Assembly (NCBI GenBank): GCA_024349765.1
Contig: AP026073.1
Span: forward strand, 1,612,001 to 1,676,000
Length of the DNA: 64,000 bases
Source of the DNA: Streptomyces nigrescens
GTDB taxonomy: Bacteria > Actinomycetota > Actinomycetes > Streptomycetales > Streptomycetaceae
Reading direction: 5' to 3'
Of the stretch, positions 55,500 through 64,000 are shown piece after piece. The notes under the pieces were generated by a model, which had not been told where the DNA came from, ran no database searches, and was given only the letters and a program-made list of their open reading frames with translations. Made by a program: the position numbers and the translations under genes. Within the stretch, counting starts at the first letter, position 1. Each line of letters starts with the position of its first letter.

Positions 55500-56671
55500 C
55501 CCGGCCCCACCCCGGCGCCGGCCTGCGCCCCGGTGGCTCCGGCCCCGGGAACGGGCCACGCCCCGGGGGACGCCCCGGACGGGCCCCCGCCCGCCCCGCC
55601 CGGTGCCAGCAGGTCGGCGATGTCCAGAACGTGGTAGCCGGCCATCGACGGCAGGCAGCTGCCGCGGGCCGGGCCGATGGCGCGGGCCCAGTCCTCGGGG
55701 ATCGCGGTGGCCCCGCCCAGGGCTCCGGCGAGGGCCCCGGCGACCGCGGCCGTGGTGTCGGCGTCCCGGCCCATGTTGACCGCGGTCAGCACCGAGCCCC
55801 GGAAGTCGCCGCGGGCCGCCGCGAACGCCCCGAAGGCCAGCCCGACCGCCTCCGGCGCCAGGTCCGTCCAGGGATAGCCGCCGACCACGACGGCGGAGCG
55901 CACCGCGCGTTCCGTACCGAGCTGGGTGATGCCCGGATCGTGGCCGCAGCGCTGGGCCGCGGCCACCGCCCGGCGCAGCGAGCGGGCGGTCCAGGAGTCC
56001 TCCGGGACGACGGACAGCGCGGCGGCGAGCACCACGTCGGTGAGCGGCGTCCCCCCTGGCCCGGAGCGCGCCGAGGGCCCCGGGGGGAGGGCGACCATCG
56101 CGGCGGCGACCCCGGCGGCCACCGCCCGGCCGCCGTAGATCCCCTCGCCGTCATGGCTGACCGTGCCGTCGATGGCGACCAGCCGGGCGGCCTCGGCGGG
56201 CCGGCCGGCCGCGAACACCCCGAACGGCGCGGCGCGCATCGCCAGCCCGTCGCTCCAGGCGTGCCGGTGCTGCGCGGAGATCGGGGCGGCCAGGCCGCGC
56301 CGCAGGTTCTCCAGGGTGCCGCGCTCGCTGAAGCCGGCGCCGCGGAACGGGCCCTCGTCCCGGTCGGCGATCCACTGGTGCCAGGCCGCCTCGACGTCCG
56401 CGACGGTCAGTGCCGAGCCGTGCGCGGCCAGCAGCAGCCCGGAGAAGATCGCGTACTCGGTGTCGTCGGTGCCGGCCGGGTCGTCCTCGACATAGCCCTC
56501 GATCCGGCCCCAGCGGCGGCGGATCTGCGAGGGCTTCATGTTCTCCGCGGGGGCGCCCAGCGCGTCCCCCACGGCGAGCCCGAGCAGCGCCCCGCGGGCC
56601 CGGTCGCGTACGCCGTCGCCGGCCGGGCCCGGGGCGCCCGGCTCCGGGGACGGGGGGTCCGCTGCGCTCAT
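55496..56671 (-). CDS. ADP-ribosylglycohydrolase, canonical motifs (ARH-4)
   Basis: The first gene of the operon encodes 391 residues. The full ARH domain has GALLGLAVGDALGAPAENM (27-45), metal motif TDDT (68-71), SHDGEGIYGGRAVAAG (172-187) and NMGRDADTTAAVAGALAG (299-316). The metal sites are intact, so ADP-ribose hydrolysis is likely. A low-complexity Gly/Pro/Ala tail follows. A GC palindrome encodes residues about 195-208 (LPPGPSARSGPGG). ATG at 56671 was chosen as the only start near the conserved domain; a weak GGAGG lies upstream. Confidence 0.9.
   Translation of the reverse strand: MSAADPPSPEPGAPGPAGDGVRDRARGALLGLAVGDALGAPAENMKPSQIRRRWGRIEGYVEDDPAGTDDTEYAIFSGLLLAAHGSALTVADVEAAWHQWIADRDEGPFRGAGFSERGTLENLRRGLAAPISAQHRHAWSDGLAMRAAPFGVFAAGRPAEAARLVAIDGTVSHDGEGIYGGRAVAAGVAAAMVALPPGPSARSGPGGTPLTDVVLAAALSVVPEDSWTARSLRRAVAAAQRCGHDPGITQLGTERAVRSAVVVGGYPWTDLAPEAVGLAFGAFAAARGDFRGSVLTAVNMGRDADTTAAVAGALAGALGGATAIPEDWARAIGPARGSCLPSMAGYHVLDIADLLAPGGAGGGPSGASPGAWPVPGAGATGAQAGAGVGPG
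56050..56088. repeat. GC palindrome inside the ARH-4 gene
   Basis: TCCCCCCTGGCCC (56050-56062) and GGGCCCCGGGGGGA (56075-56088) are near-perfect arms around a 12-base centre. The stretch encodes a Pro/Gly-rich loop in ARH-4 and is unlike the flanking coding sequence. Confidence 0.5.
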
Positions 56672-56973
56672 GGTGCTATGCGTGCCACGCGGCGCCCCGG
56701 CTCTCCTGCGCGGGGCCGCGAGGTCACCCGGTCGACGCCCCGGCCGGGACGCCCCTACGAACCCCCGAGGGAACCACGAGCGGGCCCGCAAGCGGCCCGA
56801 TCACCGCCCGTGACCGGCCTCCCATTCCCGACTTTTTGAAGAAGCCGCAGGTCAGCGCGGTAAGTTCGGCCTTCCTTGCTAGCGGCGGAGGGTGCTCCCC
56901 GCATAACTTCGAGGGGTTGCAGGGGGAAGTGCCGCCATCGGCCCACACCTCGCGGAAGGGAGCAGGTCCCGAT
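56672..56973. other. Divergent spacer between the ARH operon and the metal transporter gene
   Basis: The 302 bases contain no gene that I can support. They must carry the promoters of both the six-gene minus-strand operon and the VIT1-type gene. A short partial hairpin (GCGGAGGG...CTCCCCGC, about 56883-56900) lies ahead of the transporter; I could not match it to a known metal-sensing RNA. Confidence 0.5.
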
Positions 56974-57714
56974 ATGTCCGTCATGGAGATCATGGATGCC
57001 GCGGCGCCGACGCATGTGGCACACCGCGACAACCACACCCACCGCGATGTCAACGGCGGCTGGCTGCGCCCCGCCGTCTTCGGCGCGATGGACGGCCTGG
57101 TCTCGAACCTCGCCCTGATGACGGGTGTCGCGGGCGGTGCGCTGTCACAGCAGACGATCATCATCACCGGCCTCGCCGGGCTGGCCGCCGGTGCCTTCTC
57201 GATGGCCGCGGGGGAGTACACCTCGGTCGCCTCGCAGCGCGAGCTGGTGCAGGCCGAGCTGGACATCGAACGCGACGAGCTGCGCAAGCACCCCAAGGAC
57301 GAGCAGGAGGAGCTCGCGGCCCTCTACGAGTCCCGCGGCGTCGAGCCGGAGCTCGCCCGCCAGGTCGCCGAACAGCTCTCCCGCGACCCCGAGCAGGCGC
57401 TGGAGATCCACGCCCGCGAGGAACTCGGGATAGACCCGTCCGACCTTCCTTCTCCGGCCATTGCCGCCATTTCTTCCTTTGGATCCTTTGCGCTGGGCGC
57501 GCTTCTCCCTGTCCTTCCTTACCTGTTGGGGGCTTCCGCGATCTGGCCCGCGGTGCTGCTCGCACTGGTCGGACTGTTCGCCTGCGGCGCCGTCGTGGCG
57601 CGGGTGACGGCCCGCTCCTGGTGGTACAGCGGACTGCGCCAACTCGCCCTCGGCGGCGCCGCCTCGGGTGTGACGTACGCCCTGGGAGCACTGTTCGGAA
57701 CCGTCGTAGGGTGA
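56974..57714 (+). CDS. VIT1/CCC1-family metal transporter
   Basis: The 246-residue protein has five hydrophobic segments. The family signature runs through FGAMDGLVSNLALMTGVAGG, then AGAFSMAAGEYTSVASQREL, with conserved Glu/Asp in DIERDELRKHP and EIHAREELGID. These residues form the cytoplasmic metal-binding domain in plant VIT1. The likely substrate is Fe2+ or Mn2+ moved out of the cytoplasm. ATG at 56974 has AAGGGAGCAGG upstream. It lies between the ARH operon and gltB. Confidence 0.88.
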   Translation: MSVMEIMDAAAPTHVAHRDNHTHRDVNGGWLRPAVFGAMDGLVSNLALMTGVAGGALSQQTIIITGLAGLAAGAFSMAAGEYTSVASQRELVQAELDIERDELRKHPKDEQEELAALYESRGVEPELARQVAEQLSRDPEQALEIHAREELGIDPSDLPSPAIAAISSFGSFALGALLPVLPYLLGASAIWPAVLLALVGLFACGAVVARVTARSWWYSGLRQLALGGAASGVTYALGALFGTVVG

Positions 57715-57734
57715 CGTGTCATGCGGGTGACTGC

Positions 57735-57772
57735 ATAATTAACCCGTTACCCCGCGGTTTCGGTTTGTTGAC
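57735..57772 (-). promoter_or_regulatory. GlnR-box-like site upstream of gltB
   Basis: On the minus strand the sequence reads GTCAA-N6-GAAAC-N6-GTAAC-N6-ATTAT. GlnR sites in Streptomyces follow gTnAc-N6-GaAAc repeated with 6-base gaps. Two boxes match perfectly, one in four of five positions and the last poorly; spacing is exact throughout. It lies 20 bases after the VIT1 gene and about 230 bases before gltB. Confidence 0.55.
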
Positions 57773-57952
57773 GACCGGGCATAAGCCCCAGGCGTCGCGG
57801 GCAATGTCGCTCGCCGAACGCCGCCTTGTGGGACGGCTGGTTTCCGTCCGCGTTCACGACTCACCGCGCGTGCGGTGTCCGCATTTTGGAAGCCTCTTTT
57901 CGGTTCTCGGGAAGCGGGCCATCCTGTAACCTGCACGAAATTTCGCGGAGGG

Positions 57953-57995
57953 CCAACGTCGTCCCTCGGCAATGCCTATGCCACGACGACGTTGG
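57953..57995 (+). promoter_or_regulatory. Perfect 11-bp hairpin abutting the gltB ribosome binding site
   Basis: CCAACGTCGTC (57953-57963) pairs with GACGACGTTGG (57985-57995) across 21 bases that contain a second small hairpin (GGCA...TGCC). The 3' arm runs into GGGAGAG, the likely ribosome binding site for the ATG at 58004. Upstream are a TAACCT -10-like element (57926-57931) and the palindrome CGAAATTTCG (57936-57945). Confidence 0.6.
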
Positions 57996-58003
57996 GAGAG
58001 CCG

Positions 58004-61000
58004 ATGCGTTTCGCGTCCACGCACTCCGCGACCACCAGCAGCGCCCACGCCGCCGCCTGGTCGCCCATGGACGGGCGCCCCGCCCAGCAGGGGATGTACG
58101 ACCCGCGCAACGAGCACGACGCCTGCGGCGTCGGCTTCGTGGCCACCCTCACCGGCGAGGCCAGCCACGCACTGGTCGAACAGGCGCTCACCGTCCTGAC
58201 GAACCTGGAGCACCGCGGTGCCACCGGCTCCGAGCCCGACTCGGGCGACGGCGCCGGCATCCTGCTCCAGGTCCCGGACGCGTTCCTGCGCGAGAACGTC
58301 ACGTTCGAGCTCCCCGAGGCCGGCGCCTACGCCGTCGGCATCGCCTTCCTGCCGTCCGACGCCCAGGCCGCCGCCGACGCCGTCTCCCGCATCGAGACGA
58401 TCGCCGGCGAAGAGGGCCTGGACGTCATCGGCTGGCGCGTCGTCCCGGTCGCCCCGCAGCTGCTCGGGAACGGCGCCCGCGCCACCATGCCGGCCTTCTC
58501 CCAGCTCTTCGTCGCCGACGGCGAGAACACCGGCCTGGCGCTGGACCGCAAGGCCTTCGCGCTGCGCAAGCGCGCCGAGCGCGAGGCCGGGGTCTACTTC
58601 CCCTCGCTGTCCGCCCGCACGATCGTGTACAAGGGCATGCTGACCACCGGCCAGCTGGAGCCCTTCTTCCCGGACCTGTCCGACCGCCGCTTCGCCACCG
58701 CGATCGCCCTCGTCCACTCCCGCTTCTCCACCAACACCTTCCCGAGCTGGCCGCTCGCGCACCCCTACCGCTTCGTCGCGCACAACGGCGAGATCAACAC
58801 CGTCCAGGGCAACCGCAACTGGATGCGCGCCCGCGAGTCCCAGCTCGCCTCGAAGCTCTTCGGCGCGGAGAACGCCGAGAAGCTGGAGCGGCTGTTCCCG
58901 GTCTGCACCCCGGACGCCTCCGACTCCGCCTCCTTCGACGAGGTCCTGGAGCTGCTGCATCTCGGCGGCCGCTCGCTGCCGCACTCCGTGCTGATGATGG
59001 TCCCGGAGGCGTGGGAGAACTCCACCTCCATGGACCCGGCCCGGCGCGCCTTCTACCAGTACCACTCCACGATGATGGAGCCCTGGGACGGCCCCGCCTG
59101 CGTCACCTTCACCGACGGCACCCAGGTCGGCGCGGTCCTCGACCGCAACGGCCTGCGCCCCGGCCGCTACTGGGTCACCGACGACGGCCTGGTCGTGCTC
59201 TCCTCCGAGGTCGGCGTCCTCGACATCGACCCCGGCAAGGTCGTCCGCAAGGGCCGCCTGCAGCCCGGCAAGATGTTCCTCGTCGACACCGCCGAGCACC
59301 GCATCATCGAGGACGACGAGATCAAGGCGCAGCTCGCCGCCGAGCAGCCCTACCAGGAGTGGCTGGACTCCGGCCTGATCGAGCTCGCCGACCTGCCCGA
59401 GCGCGAGCACATCGTGCACACCCACGCCTCGGTCACCCGCCGCCAGCAGACCTTCGGCTACACCGAGGAAGAGCTGCGGGTGCTGCTCGCCCCCATGGCC
59501 AAGGCCGGCGCCGAGCCGATCGGCTCGATGGGCACCGACTCGCCGATCGCCGCGCTCTCCGAGCGCCCCCGGCTGCTCTTCGACTACTTCACCCAGCTCT
59601 TCGCGCAGGTCACCAACCCGCCGCTGGACGCCATCCGCGAGGAACTGGTCACCTCGCTGATCTCCTCCCTCGGCCCCCAGGGCAACCTCCTGGAGCCCAC
59701 CGCGGCCTCCTGCCGCAGCGTGACCCTGCCCTTCCCGGTCATCGACAACGACGAGCTGGCCAAGCTCATCCACATCAACGCCGACGGCGACATGCCCGGC
59801 ATGAAGGCCGTGACCCTCTCCGGCCTCTACCGGGTCTCCGGCGGCGGCGAGACGCTGGCCGCCCGTATCGAGGAGATCTGCGCCGAGGCCGACGCCGCCA
59901 TCGCCGACGGCGCCCGCCTGATCGTGCTCTCCGACCGGCACTCCGACGCCGAGCACGCGCCGATCCCGTCGCTGCTGCTGACCGCCGCGGTCCACCACCA
60001 CCTCATCGCCACCAAGACCCGCACCCAGGTCGGGCTGCTCGTCGAGGCCGGCGACGTCCGCGAGGTGCACCACGTCGCCCTGCTCATCGGCTACGGCGCC
60101 GCCGCGGTCAACCCCTACCTGGCCATGGAGTCCGTCGAGGACCTGGTCCGCGCCGGCACCTTCCTGCCCGACGTCGAGCCCGAGACGGCCATCAAGAACC
60201 TCATCAAGGCGCTCGGCAAGGGCGTGTTGAAGGTCATGTCCAAGATGGGCATCTCCACCGTCGCCTCCTACCGCGGCGCGCAGGTCTTCGAGGCCATCGG
60301 CCTGGACGAGGAGTTCGTCGACCGGTACTTCCACGGCACCGCCACCAAGATCGGCGGCGCCGGCCTGGACGTCATCGCCAAGGAGGTCGCGGCCCGGCAC
60401 GCCAAGGCCTACCCGGCCTCCGGCATCGCCGCCACGCACCGCGCGCTGGAGATCGGCGGCGAGTACCAGTGGCGCCGCGAGGGCGAACCGCACCTCTTCG
60501 ACCCGGACACCGTCTTCCGGCTGCAGCACGCCACCCGCAGCCGCCGCTACGACATCTTCAAGAAGTACACCGAGCGGGTCAACGAGCAGTCCGAGCGCCT
60601 GATGACGCTCCGCGGCCTGTTCGGCTTCAAGTCCGACCGCCCGTCCATCCCCCTGGACGAGGTCGAGTCGGCCGCCGACATCGTCAAGCGCTTCTCCACC
60701 GGCGCCATGTCGTACGGCTCCATCTCCCAGGAGGCGCACGAGACCCTCGCCATCGCCATGAACCAGCTGGGCGGCAAGTCCAACACCGGTGAGGGCGGCG
60801 AGGACCCCGAGCGCCTCTACGACCCGGCGCGCCGCTCGGCCATCAAGCAGGTCGCCTCCGGCCGCTTCGGCGTCACCAGCGAGTACCTCGTCAACTCCGA
60901 CGACATCCAGATCAAGATGGCGCAGGGCGCCAAGCCCGGCGAGGGCGGCCAGCTGCCCGGCCACAAGGTCTACCCCTGGGTCGCCAAGACCCGGCACTCC

Positions 61001-62617
61001 ACCCCGGGCGTCGGCCTGATCTCCCCGCCGCCGCACCACGACATCTACTCCATCGAGGACCTCGCCCAGCTGATCCACGACCTCAAGAACGCGAACCCGC
61101 AGGCGCGGATTCACGTCAAGCTGGTCTCCGAGGTCGGCGTCGGCACGGTCGCCGCGGGCGTCTCCAAGGCCCACGCGGACGTCGTGCTCATCTCCGGCCA
61201 CGACGGCGGTACCGGTGCCTCCCCGCTGACCTCGCTGAAGCACGCGGGCGGCCCCTGGGAGCTCGGCCTCGCCGAGACCCAGCAGACCCTGCTGCTCAAC
61301 GGCCTGCGCGACCGCATCGTCGTGCAGACCGACGGCCAGCTCAAGACCGGCCGCGACGTCGTCATCGCCGCCCTGCTGGGCGCCGAGGAGTACGGCTTCG
61401 CGACCGCACCGCTGGTCGTCTCCGGCTGCGTCATGATGCGCGTCTGCCACCTGGACACCTGCCCGGTCGGCATCGCCACCCAGAACCCGACGCTGCGCGA
61501 GCGGTTCAACGGCAAGGCCGAATACGTCGTCAACTTCTTCCAGTTCATCGCCGAAGAGGTCCGCGAGCTCCTGGCCGAGCTGGGCTTCCGCAGCCTCGAC
61601 GAGGCCATCGGCCACGCCGAAATCCTCGACACCACCCGGGCCGTCAGCCACTGGAAGGCGCAGGGCCTCGACCTCGCCCCGCTGCTGCACGTCCCCGAGC
61701 TGTCCGACGGCGCGGTCCGCCACCAGGTCGTCGAGCAGGACCACGGCCTGGAGAAGGCGCTCGACAACGAGCTGATCAAGCTCGCCGCCGACGCGCTGGC
61801 CGCGGACACCGCCGAGGCCGCCCAGCCGGTCCGGGCCCAGGTCGCGATCCGCAACATCAACCGGACCGTCGGCACCATGCTCGGCCACGAGGTGACGAAG
61901 AAGTTCGGTGGCGCCGGCCTGCCCGACGACACCATCGACATCACCTTCACCGGCTCGGCCGGCCAGTCCTTCGGCGCGTTCCTGCCGCGCGGCATCACGC
62001 TGCGCCTGGAGGGCGACGCCAACGACTACGTCGGCAAGGGCCTGTCCGGCGGCCGGGTCGTGGTCCGCCCGGACCGCGGTGCCGACCACCTCGCCGAGTA
62101 CTCCACCATCGCGGGCAACACCCTCGCCTACGGCGCCACCGGCGGCGAGCTGTTCCTGCGCGGCCGGGTCGGCGAGCGGTTCTGCGTCCGCAACTCCGGT
62201 GCCACGGTGGTCTCCGAGGGCGTCGGCGACCACGGCTGCGAGTACATGACCGGCGGCAACGCGGTCGTCCTGGGCGAGACCGGCCGCAACTTCGCGGCGG
62301 GCATGTCCGGCGGCTTCGCCTACGTCATCGACCTGGACAAGAACAACGTCAACAAGGAACTCGTCGGCGCGGTGCACCCGCTGGACGAGAACGACAAGCA
62401 GTGGCTGCACGACGTGGTGCGCCGCCACCAGGAGGAGACCGGCTCCACCGTCGCCGAGAAGCTCCTCGCCGACTGGGATGCCGCGGCCCCGCGGTTCAGC
62501 AAGGTCATCCCGCCCACGTACCAGGCAGTGCTCGCCGCCAAGGAAGCCGCCGAGCAGGCCGGGCTCTCCGAGTCCGAGACCCACGAGAAGATGATGGAGG
62601 CGGCGACCAATGGCTGA
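58004..62617 (+). CDS. gltB: Glutamate synthase large subunit
   Basis: NADPH-GOGAT alpha subunit, 1537 residues. The amidotransferase cysteine is in [13 protein letters not shown]; about 40 residues precede it and are probably removed on maturation. The FMN/synthase domain shows [38 protein letters not shown] and the [3Fe-4S] ligands [17 protein letters not shown]. The C-terminal Gly-rich helix domain ([20 protein letters not shown]) is intact. The start is ATG at 58004; an upstream frame from 57875 is open but lacks a ribosome binding site. The stop overlaps gltD by eight bases. Confidence 0.97.
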   Translation: MRFASTHSATTSSAHAAAWSPMDGRPAQQGMYDPRNEHDACGVGFVATLTGEASHALVEQALTVLTNLEHRGATGSEPDSGDGAGILLQVPDAFLRENVTFELPEAGAYAVGIAFLPSDAQAAADAVSRIETIAGEEGLDVIGWRVVPVAPQLLGNGARATMPAFSQLFVADGENTGLALDRKAFALRKRAEREAGVYFPSLSARTIVYKGMLTTGQLEPFFPDLSDRRFATAIALVHSRFSTNTFPSWPLAHPYRFVAHNGEINTVQGNRNWMRARESQLASKLFGAENAEKLERLFPVCTPDASDSASFDEVLELLHLGGRSLPHSVLMMVPEAWENSTSMDPARRAFYQYHSTMMEPWDGPACVTFTDGTQVGAVLDRNGLRPGRYWVTDDGLVVLSSEVGVLDIDPGKVVRKGRLQPGKMFLVDTAEHRIIEDDEIKAQLAAEQPYQEWLDSGLIELADLPEREHIVHTHASVTRRQQTFGYTEEELRVLLAPMAKAGAEPIGSMGTDSPIAALSERPRLLFDYFTQLFAQVTNPPLDAIREELVTSLISSLGPQGNLLEPTAASCRSVTLPFPVIDNDELAKLIHINADGDMPGMKAVTLSGLYRVSGGGETLAARIEEICAEADAAIADGARLIVLSDRHSDAEHAPIPSLLLTAAVHHHLIATKTRTQVGLLVEAGDVREVHHVALLIGYGAAAVNPYLAMESVEDLVRAGTFLPDVEPETAIKNLIKALGKGVLKVMSKMGISTVASYRGAQVFEAIGLDEEFVDRYFHGTATKIGGAGLDVIAKEVAARHAKAYPASGIAATHRALEIGGEYQWRREGEPHLFDPDTVFRLQHATRSRRYDIFKKYTERVNEQSERLMTLRGLFGFKSDRPSIPLDEVESAADIVKRFSTGAMSYGSISQEAHETLAIAMNQLGGKSNTGEGGEDPERLYDPARRSAIKQVASGRFGVTSEYLVNSDDIQIKMAQGAKPGEGGQLPGHKVYPWVAKTRHSTPGVGLISPPPHHDIYSIEDLAQLIHDLKNANPQARIHVKLVSEVGVGTVAAGVSKAHADVVLISGHDGGTGASPLTSLKHAGGPWELGLAETQQTLLLNGLRDRIVVQTDGQLKTGRDVVIAALLGAEEYGFATAPLVVSGCVMMRVCHLDTCPVGIATQNPTLRERFNGKAEYVVNFFQFIAEEVRELLAELGFRSLDEAIGHAEILDTTRAVSHWKAQGLDLAPLLHVPELSDGAVRHQVVEQDHGLEKALDNELIKLAADALAADTAEAAQPVRAQVAIRNINRTVGTMLGHEVTKKFGGAGLPDDTIDITFTGSAGQSFGAFLPRGITLRLEGDANDYVGKGLSGGRVVVRPDRGADHLAEYSTIAGNTLAYGATGGELFLRGRVGERFCVRNSGATVVSEGVGDHGCEYMTGGNAVVLGETGRNFAAGMSGGFAYVIDLDKNNVNKELVGAVHPLDENDKQWLHDVVRRHQEETGSTVAEKLLADWDAAAPRFSKVIPPTYQAVLAAKEAAEQAGLSESETHEKMMEAATNG

Positions 62618-64000
62618 CCCCAAGGGCTTCCTGACCCACGAGCGCGAGACTGCCAAGACCCGCCCCGTCGAGGAGCGCGTCCAGGACTGGAACGAGGTCT
62701 ACCAGCCCGGCTCCCTGCTGCCGATCATCAGCAAGCAGGCGTCGCGCTGCATGGACTGCGGCATCCCCTTCTGCCACAACGGCTGCCCGCTCGGCAACCT
62801 CATCCCCGAGTGGAACGACTACGCCTACCGCGGGGACTGGACCGAGGCCAGCGAGCGGCTGCACGCGACCAACAACTTCCCGGAGTTCACCGGTCGCCTC
62901 TGCCCCGCGCCCTGTGAGGCCGCCTGTGTGCTGGGCATCAACCAGCAGCCGGTGACCATCAAGAACGTCGAGGTCTCCATCATCGACAAGGCGTGGGACA
63001 ACGGCGACGTCACCCCGCAGCCGCCCGAGCGCCTCTCCGGCAAGACCGTCGCCGTCATCGGCTCCGGCCCGGCCGGTCTCGCCGCCGCCCAGCAGCTGAC
63101 GCGGGCCGGCCACACGGTCGCGGTGTACGAGCGCGCGGACCGCATCGGCGGCCTGCTCCGCTACGGCATCCCCGAGTTCAAGATGGAGAAGCGCCACATC
63201 AACCGCCGCATCGAGCAGATGCGCGCGGAGGGCACCAAGTTCCGCACGGAGGTGGAGATCGGCCGCGACATCGACGCGGCGAAGCTCCGCAAGCGCTACG
63301 ACGCGGTCGTCATCGCCGCCGGCGCCACCACCTCCCGCGACCTGCCGGTGCCCGGCCGGGAGCTCAAGGGCATCCACTTCGCGATGGAGTACCTGCCGCT
63401 CGCCAACAAGGTGCAGGAGGGTGACCTGACCGTTGCCCCGATCACCGCCGAGGGCAAGCACGTGGTCGTCATCGGCGGAGGCGACACCGGCGCGGACTGC
63501 GTCGGCACCGCCCACCGCCAGGGCGCGGCCTCCGTCACCCAGCTGGAGATCATGCCCCGCCCGGGCGAGGAGCGGAACGCGGTGACGCAGCCGTGGCCGA
63601 CCTTCCCGATGCTCTACAAGGTCACCTCCGCGCACGAGGAGGGCGGCGAGCGGGTCTACTCCGTCTCCACCACCCACTTCGAGGGCGACGAGGACGGCAA
63701 CGTCCAGTGGCTGCACCTCATCGAGGTGGAGTTCGTCGACGGCAAGCTGGAGCAGAAGCCGGGCACGGAGCGCAAGATCCCCGCCCAACTGGTCACCCTC
63801 GCCATGGGCTTCACCGGCACCGACCAGCAGAACGGCCTGGTCGAGCAGTTCGGCCTGGAGCTCGACGCCCGCGGCAACGTCGCCCGCGACGCCGACTTCG
63901 CCACCAACGTCCCCGGCGTGTTCGTCGCCGGTGACGCCGGCCGCGGCCAGTCGTTGATCGTGTGGGCCATCGCCGAGGGCCGCTCCGCCGCCCGCGGTGT
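62610..64000 (+). CDS. gltD: Glutamate synthase small subunit, 5' part (runs off right edge)
   Basis: NADPH-oxidising beta subunit of GOGAT; 463 residues are present and the frame is open at the edge. The N-terminal cysteines ([27 protein letters not shown]) bind Fe-S clusters. The FAD fold begins [17 protein letters not shown], and the NADPH fold begins [33 protein letters not shown] is the usual FAD-binding end. The ATG at 62610 lies inside the end of gltB (8-base overlap), giving tight coupling of the two subunits. Confidence 0.97.
   Translation, partial: MADPKGFLTHERETAKTRPVEERVQDWNEVYQPGSLLPIISKQASRCMDCGIPFCHNGCPLGNLIPEWNDYAYRGDWTEASERLHATNNFPEFTGRLCPAPCEAACVLGINQQPVTIKNVEVSIIDKAWDNGDVTPQPPERLSGKTVAVIGSGPAGLAAAQQLTRAGHTVAVYERADRIGGLLRYGIPEFKMEKRHINRRIEQMRAEGTKFRTEVEIGRDIDAAKLRKRYDAVVIAAGATTSRDLPVPGRELKGIHFAMEYLPLANKVQEGDLTVAPITAEGKHVVVIGGGDTGADCVGTAHRQGAASVTQLEIMPRPGEERNAVTQPWPTFPMLYKVTSAHEEGGERVYSVSTTHFEGDEDGNVQWLHLIEVEFVDGKLEQKPGTERKIPAQLVTLAMGFTGTDQQNGLVEQFGLELDARGNVARDADFATNVPGVFVAGDAGRGQSLIVWAIAEGRSAARG

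Noticed and set aside
56820-56960. A manganese or magnesium riboswitch before the VIT1-type gene
   Set aside because: Only a weak partial hairpin was visible and the conserved loop sequences of known metal riboswitches were not found.
57875-58003. An earlier gltB start
   Set aside because: The frame is open, but it has no ribosome binding site and would run through the leader hairpin; ATG at 58004 has GGGAGAG upstream.
57854-62656. A 1600-codon open frame antisense to gltB
   Set aside because: Low-complexity Gly/Val/Asp/Leu translation with no domain; gltB on the plus strand is unmistakable.

Overview
The window is high-GC actinobacterial chromosome, almost certainly Streptomyces or a close relative. 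Codon third positions are strongly G/C, starts are mostly ATG or GTG with a few TTG, genes are often joined by ATGA or GTGA overlaps, and the order ileS / dksA-like / lspA / rluD ... dnaE ... his ... trp ... lgt ... gltBD matches, as I remember it, the conserved core of Streptomyces chromosomes. I saw no tRNA, rRNA, CRISPR array, transposase or phage gene.

Layout. (1) 1-9.7 kb: the start of ileS (minus strand, running off the left edge) with a T-box leader, then a DksA/TraR-like zinc-finger protein, lspA, rluD, a CPA1 cation/proton antiporter, an MscS channel and a dienelactone-hydrolase-like enzyme. (2) 9.7-16.4 kb, all minus strand: PhoD phosphatase, two tandem copies of a two-gene module (membrane-anchored DsbA-like protein plus a cysteine-conserving membrane protein), and a DUF2252 protein. 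(3) 16.5-26 kb: dnaE, a 55-residue basic protein, an NYN-domain protein, an ABC transporter operon, YbaK and a Lon-substrate-binding-domain protein, followed by a palindromic intergenic element with nested arms. (4) 26.4-34.1 kb: a beta-helix-like membrane protein diverging from the his operon hisD-hisC-hisB-(54-aa membrane ORF)-hisH-priA-ridA-hisF, packed with overlapping starts and stops. (5) 34.2-38.7 kb: sdhCAB (minus) diverging from a LysR regulator, interrupting the his/trp region. (6) 38.7-46.7 kb: a TIGR03085 protein, hisI, trpE, three small membrane proteins, then trpC-trpM-trpB-trpA. PriA serves both the histidine and tryptophan pathways, so no separate hisA or trpF is needed; trpD and trpG are not in this window. 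(7) 46.8-49.0 kb: a third DsbA-like protein and lgt. (8) 49.1-56.7 kb: a minus-strand operon of six overlapping genes, with four different ADP-ribosylglycohydrolase-family proteins followed by a class III CoA-transferase and a CitE-like lyase. (9) 57-64 kb: a VIT1/CCC1-type metal transporter, then gltB and gltD (cut by the right edge). gltB is preceded by a GlnR-box-like site and a perfect hairpin next to its ribosome binding site.

Most of the window is housekeeping metabolism. The parts that look least described are the ADP-ribosylglycohydrolase/CoA-transferase operon, the duplicated DsbA-like/membrane-protein module (a possible non-classical disulfide relay), the nested palindromic element at 26.07-26.39 kb, and the leader of gltB. 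Functions come from reading motifs and family resemblance by eye; no database search was run.
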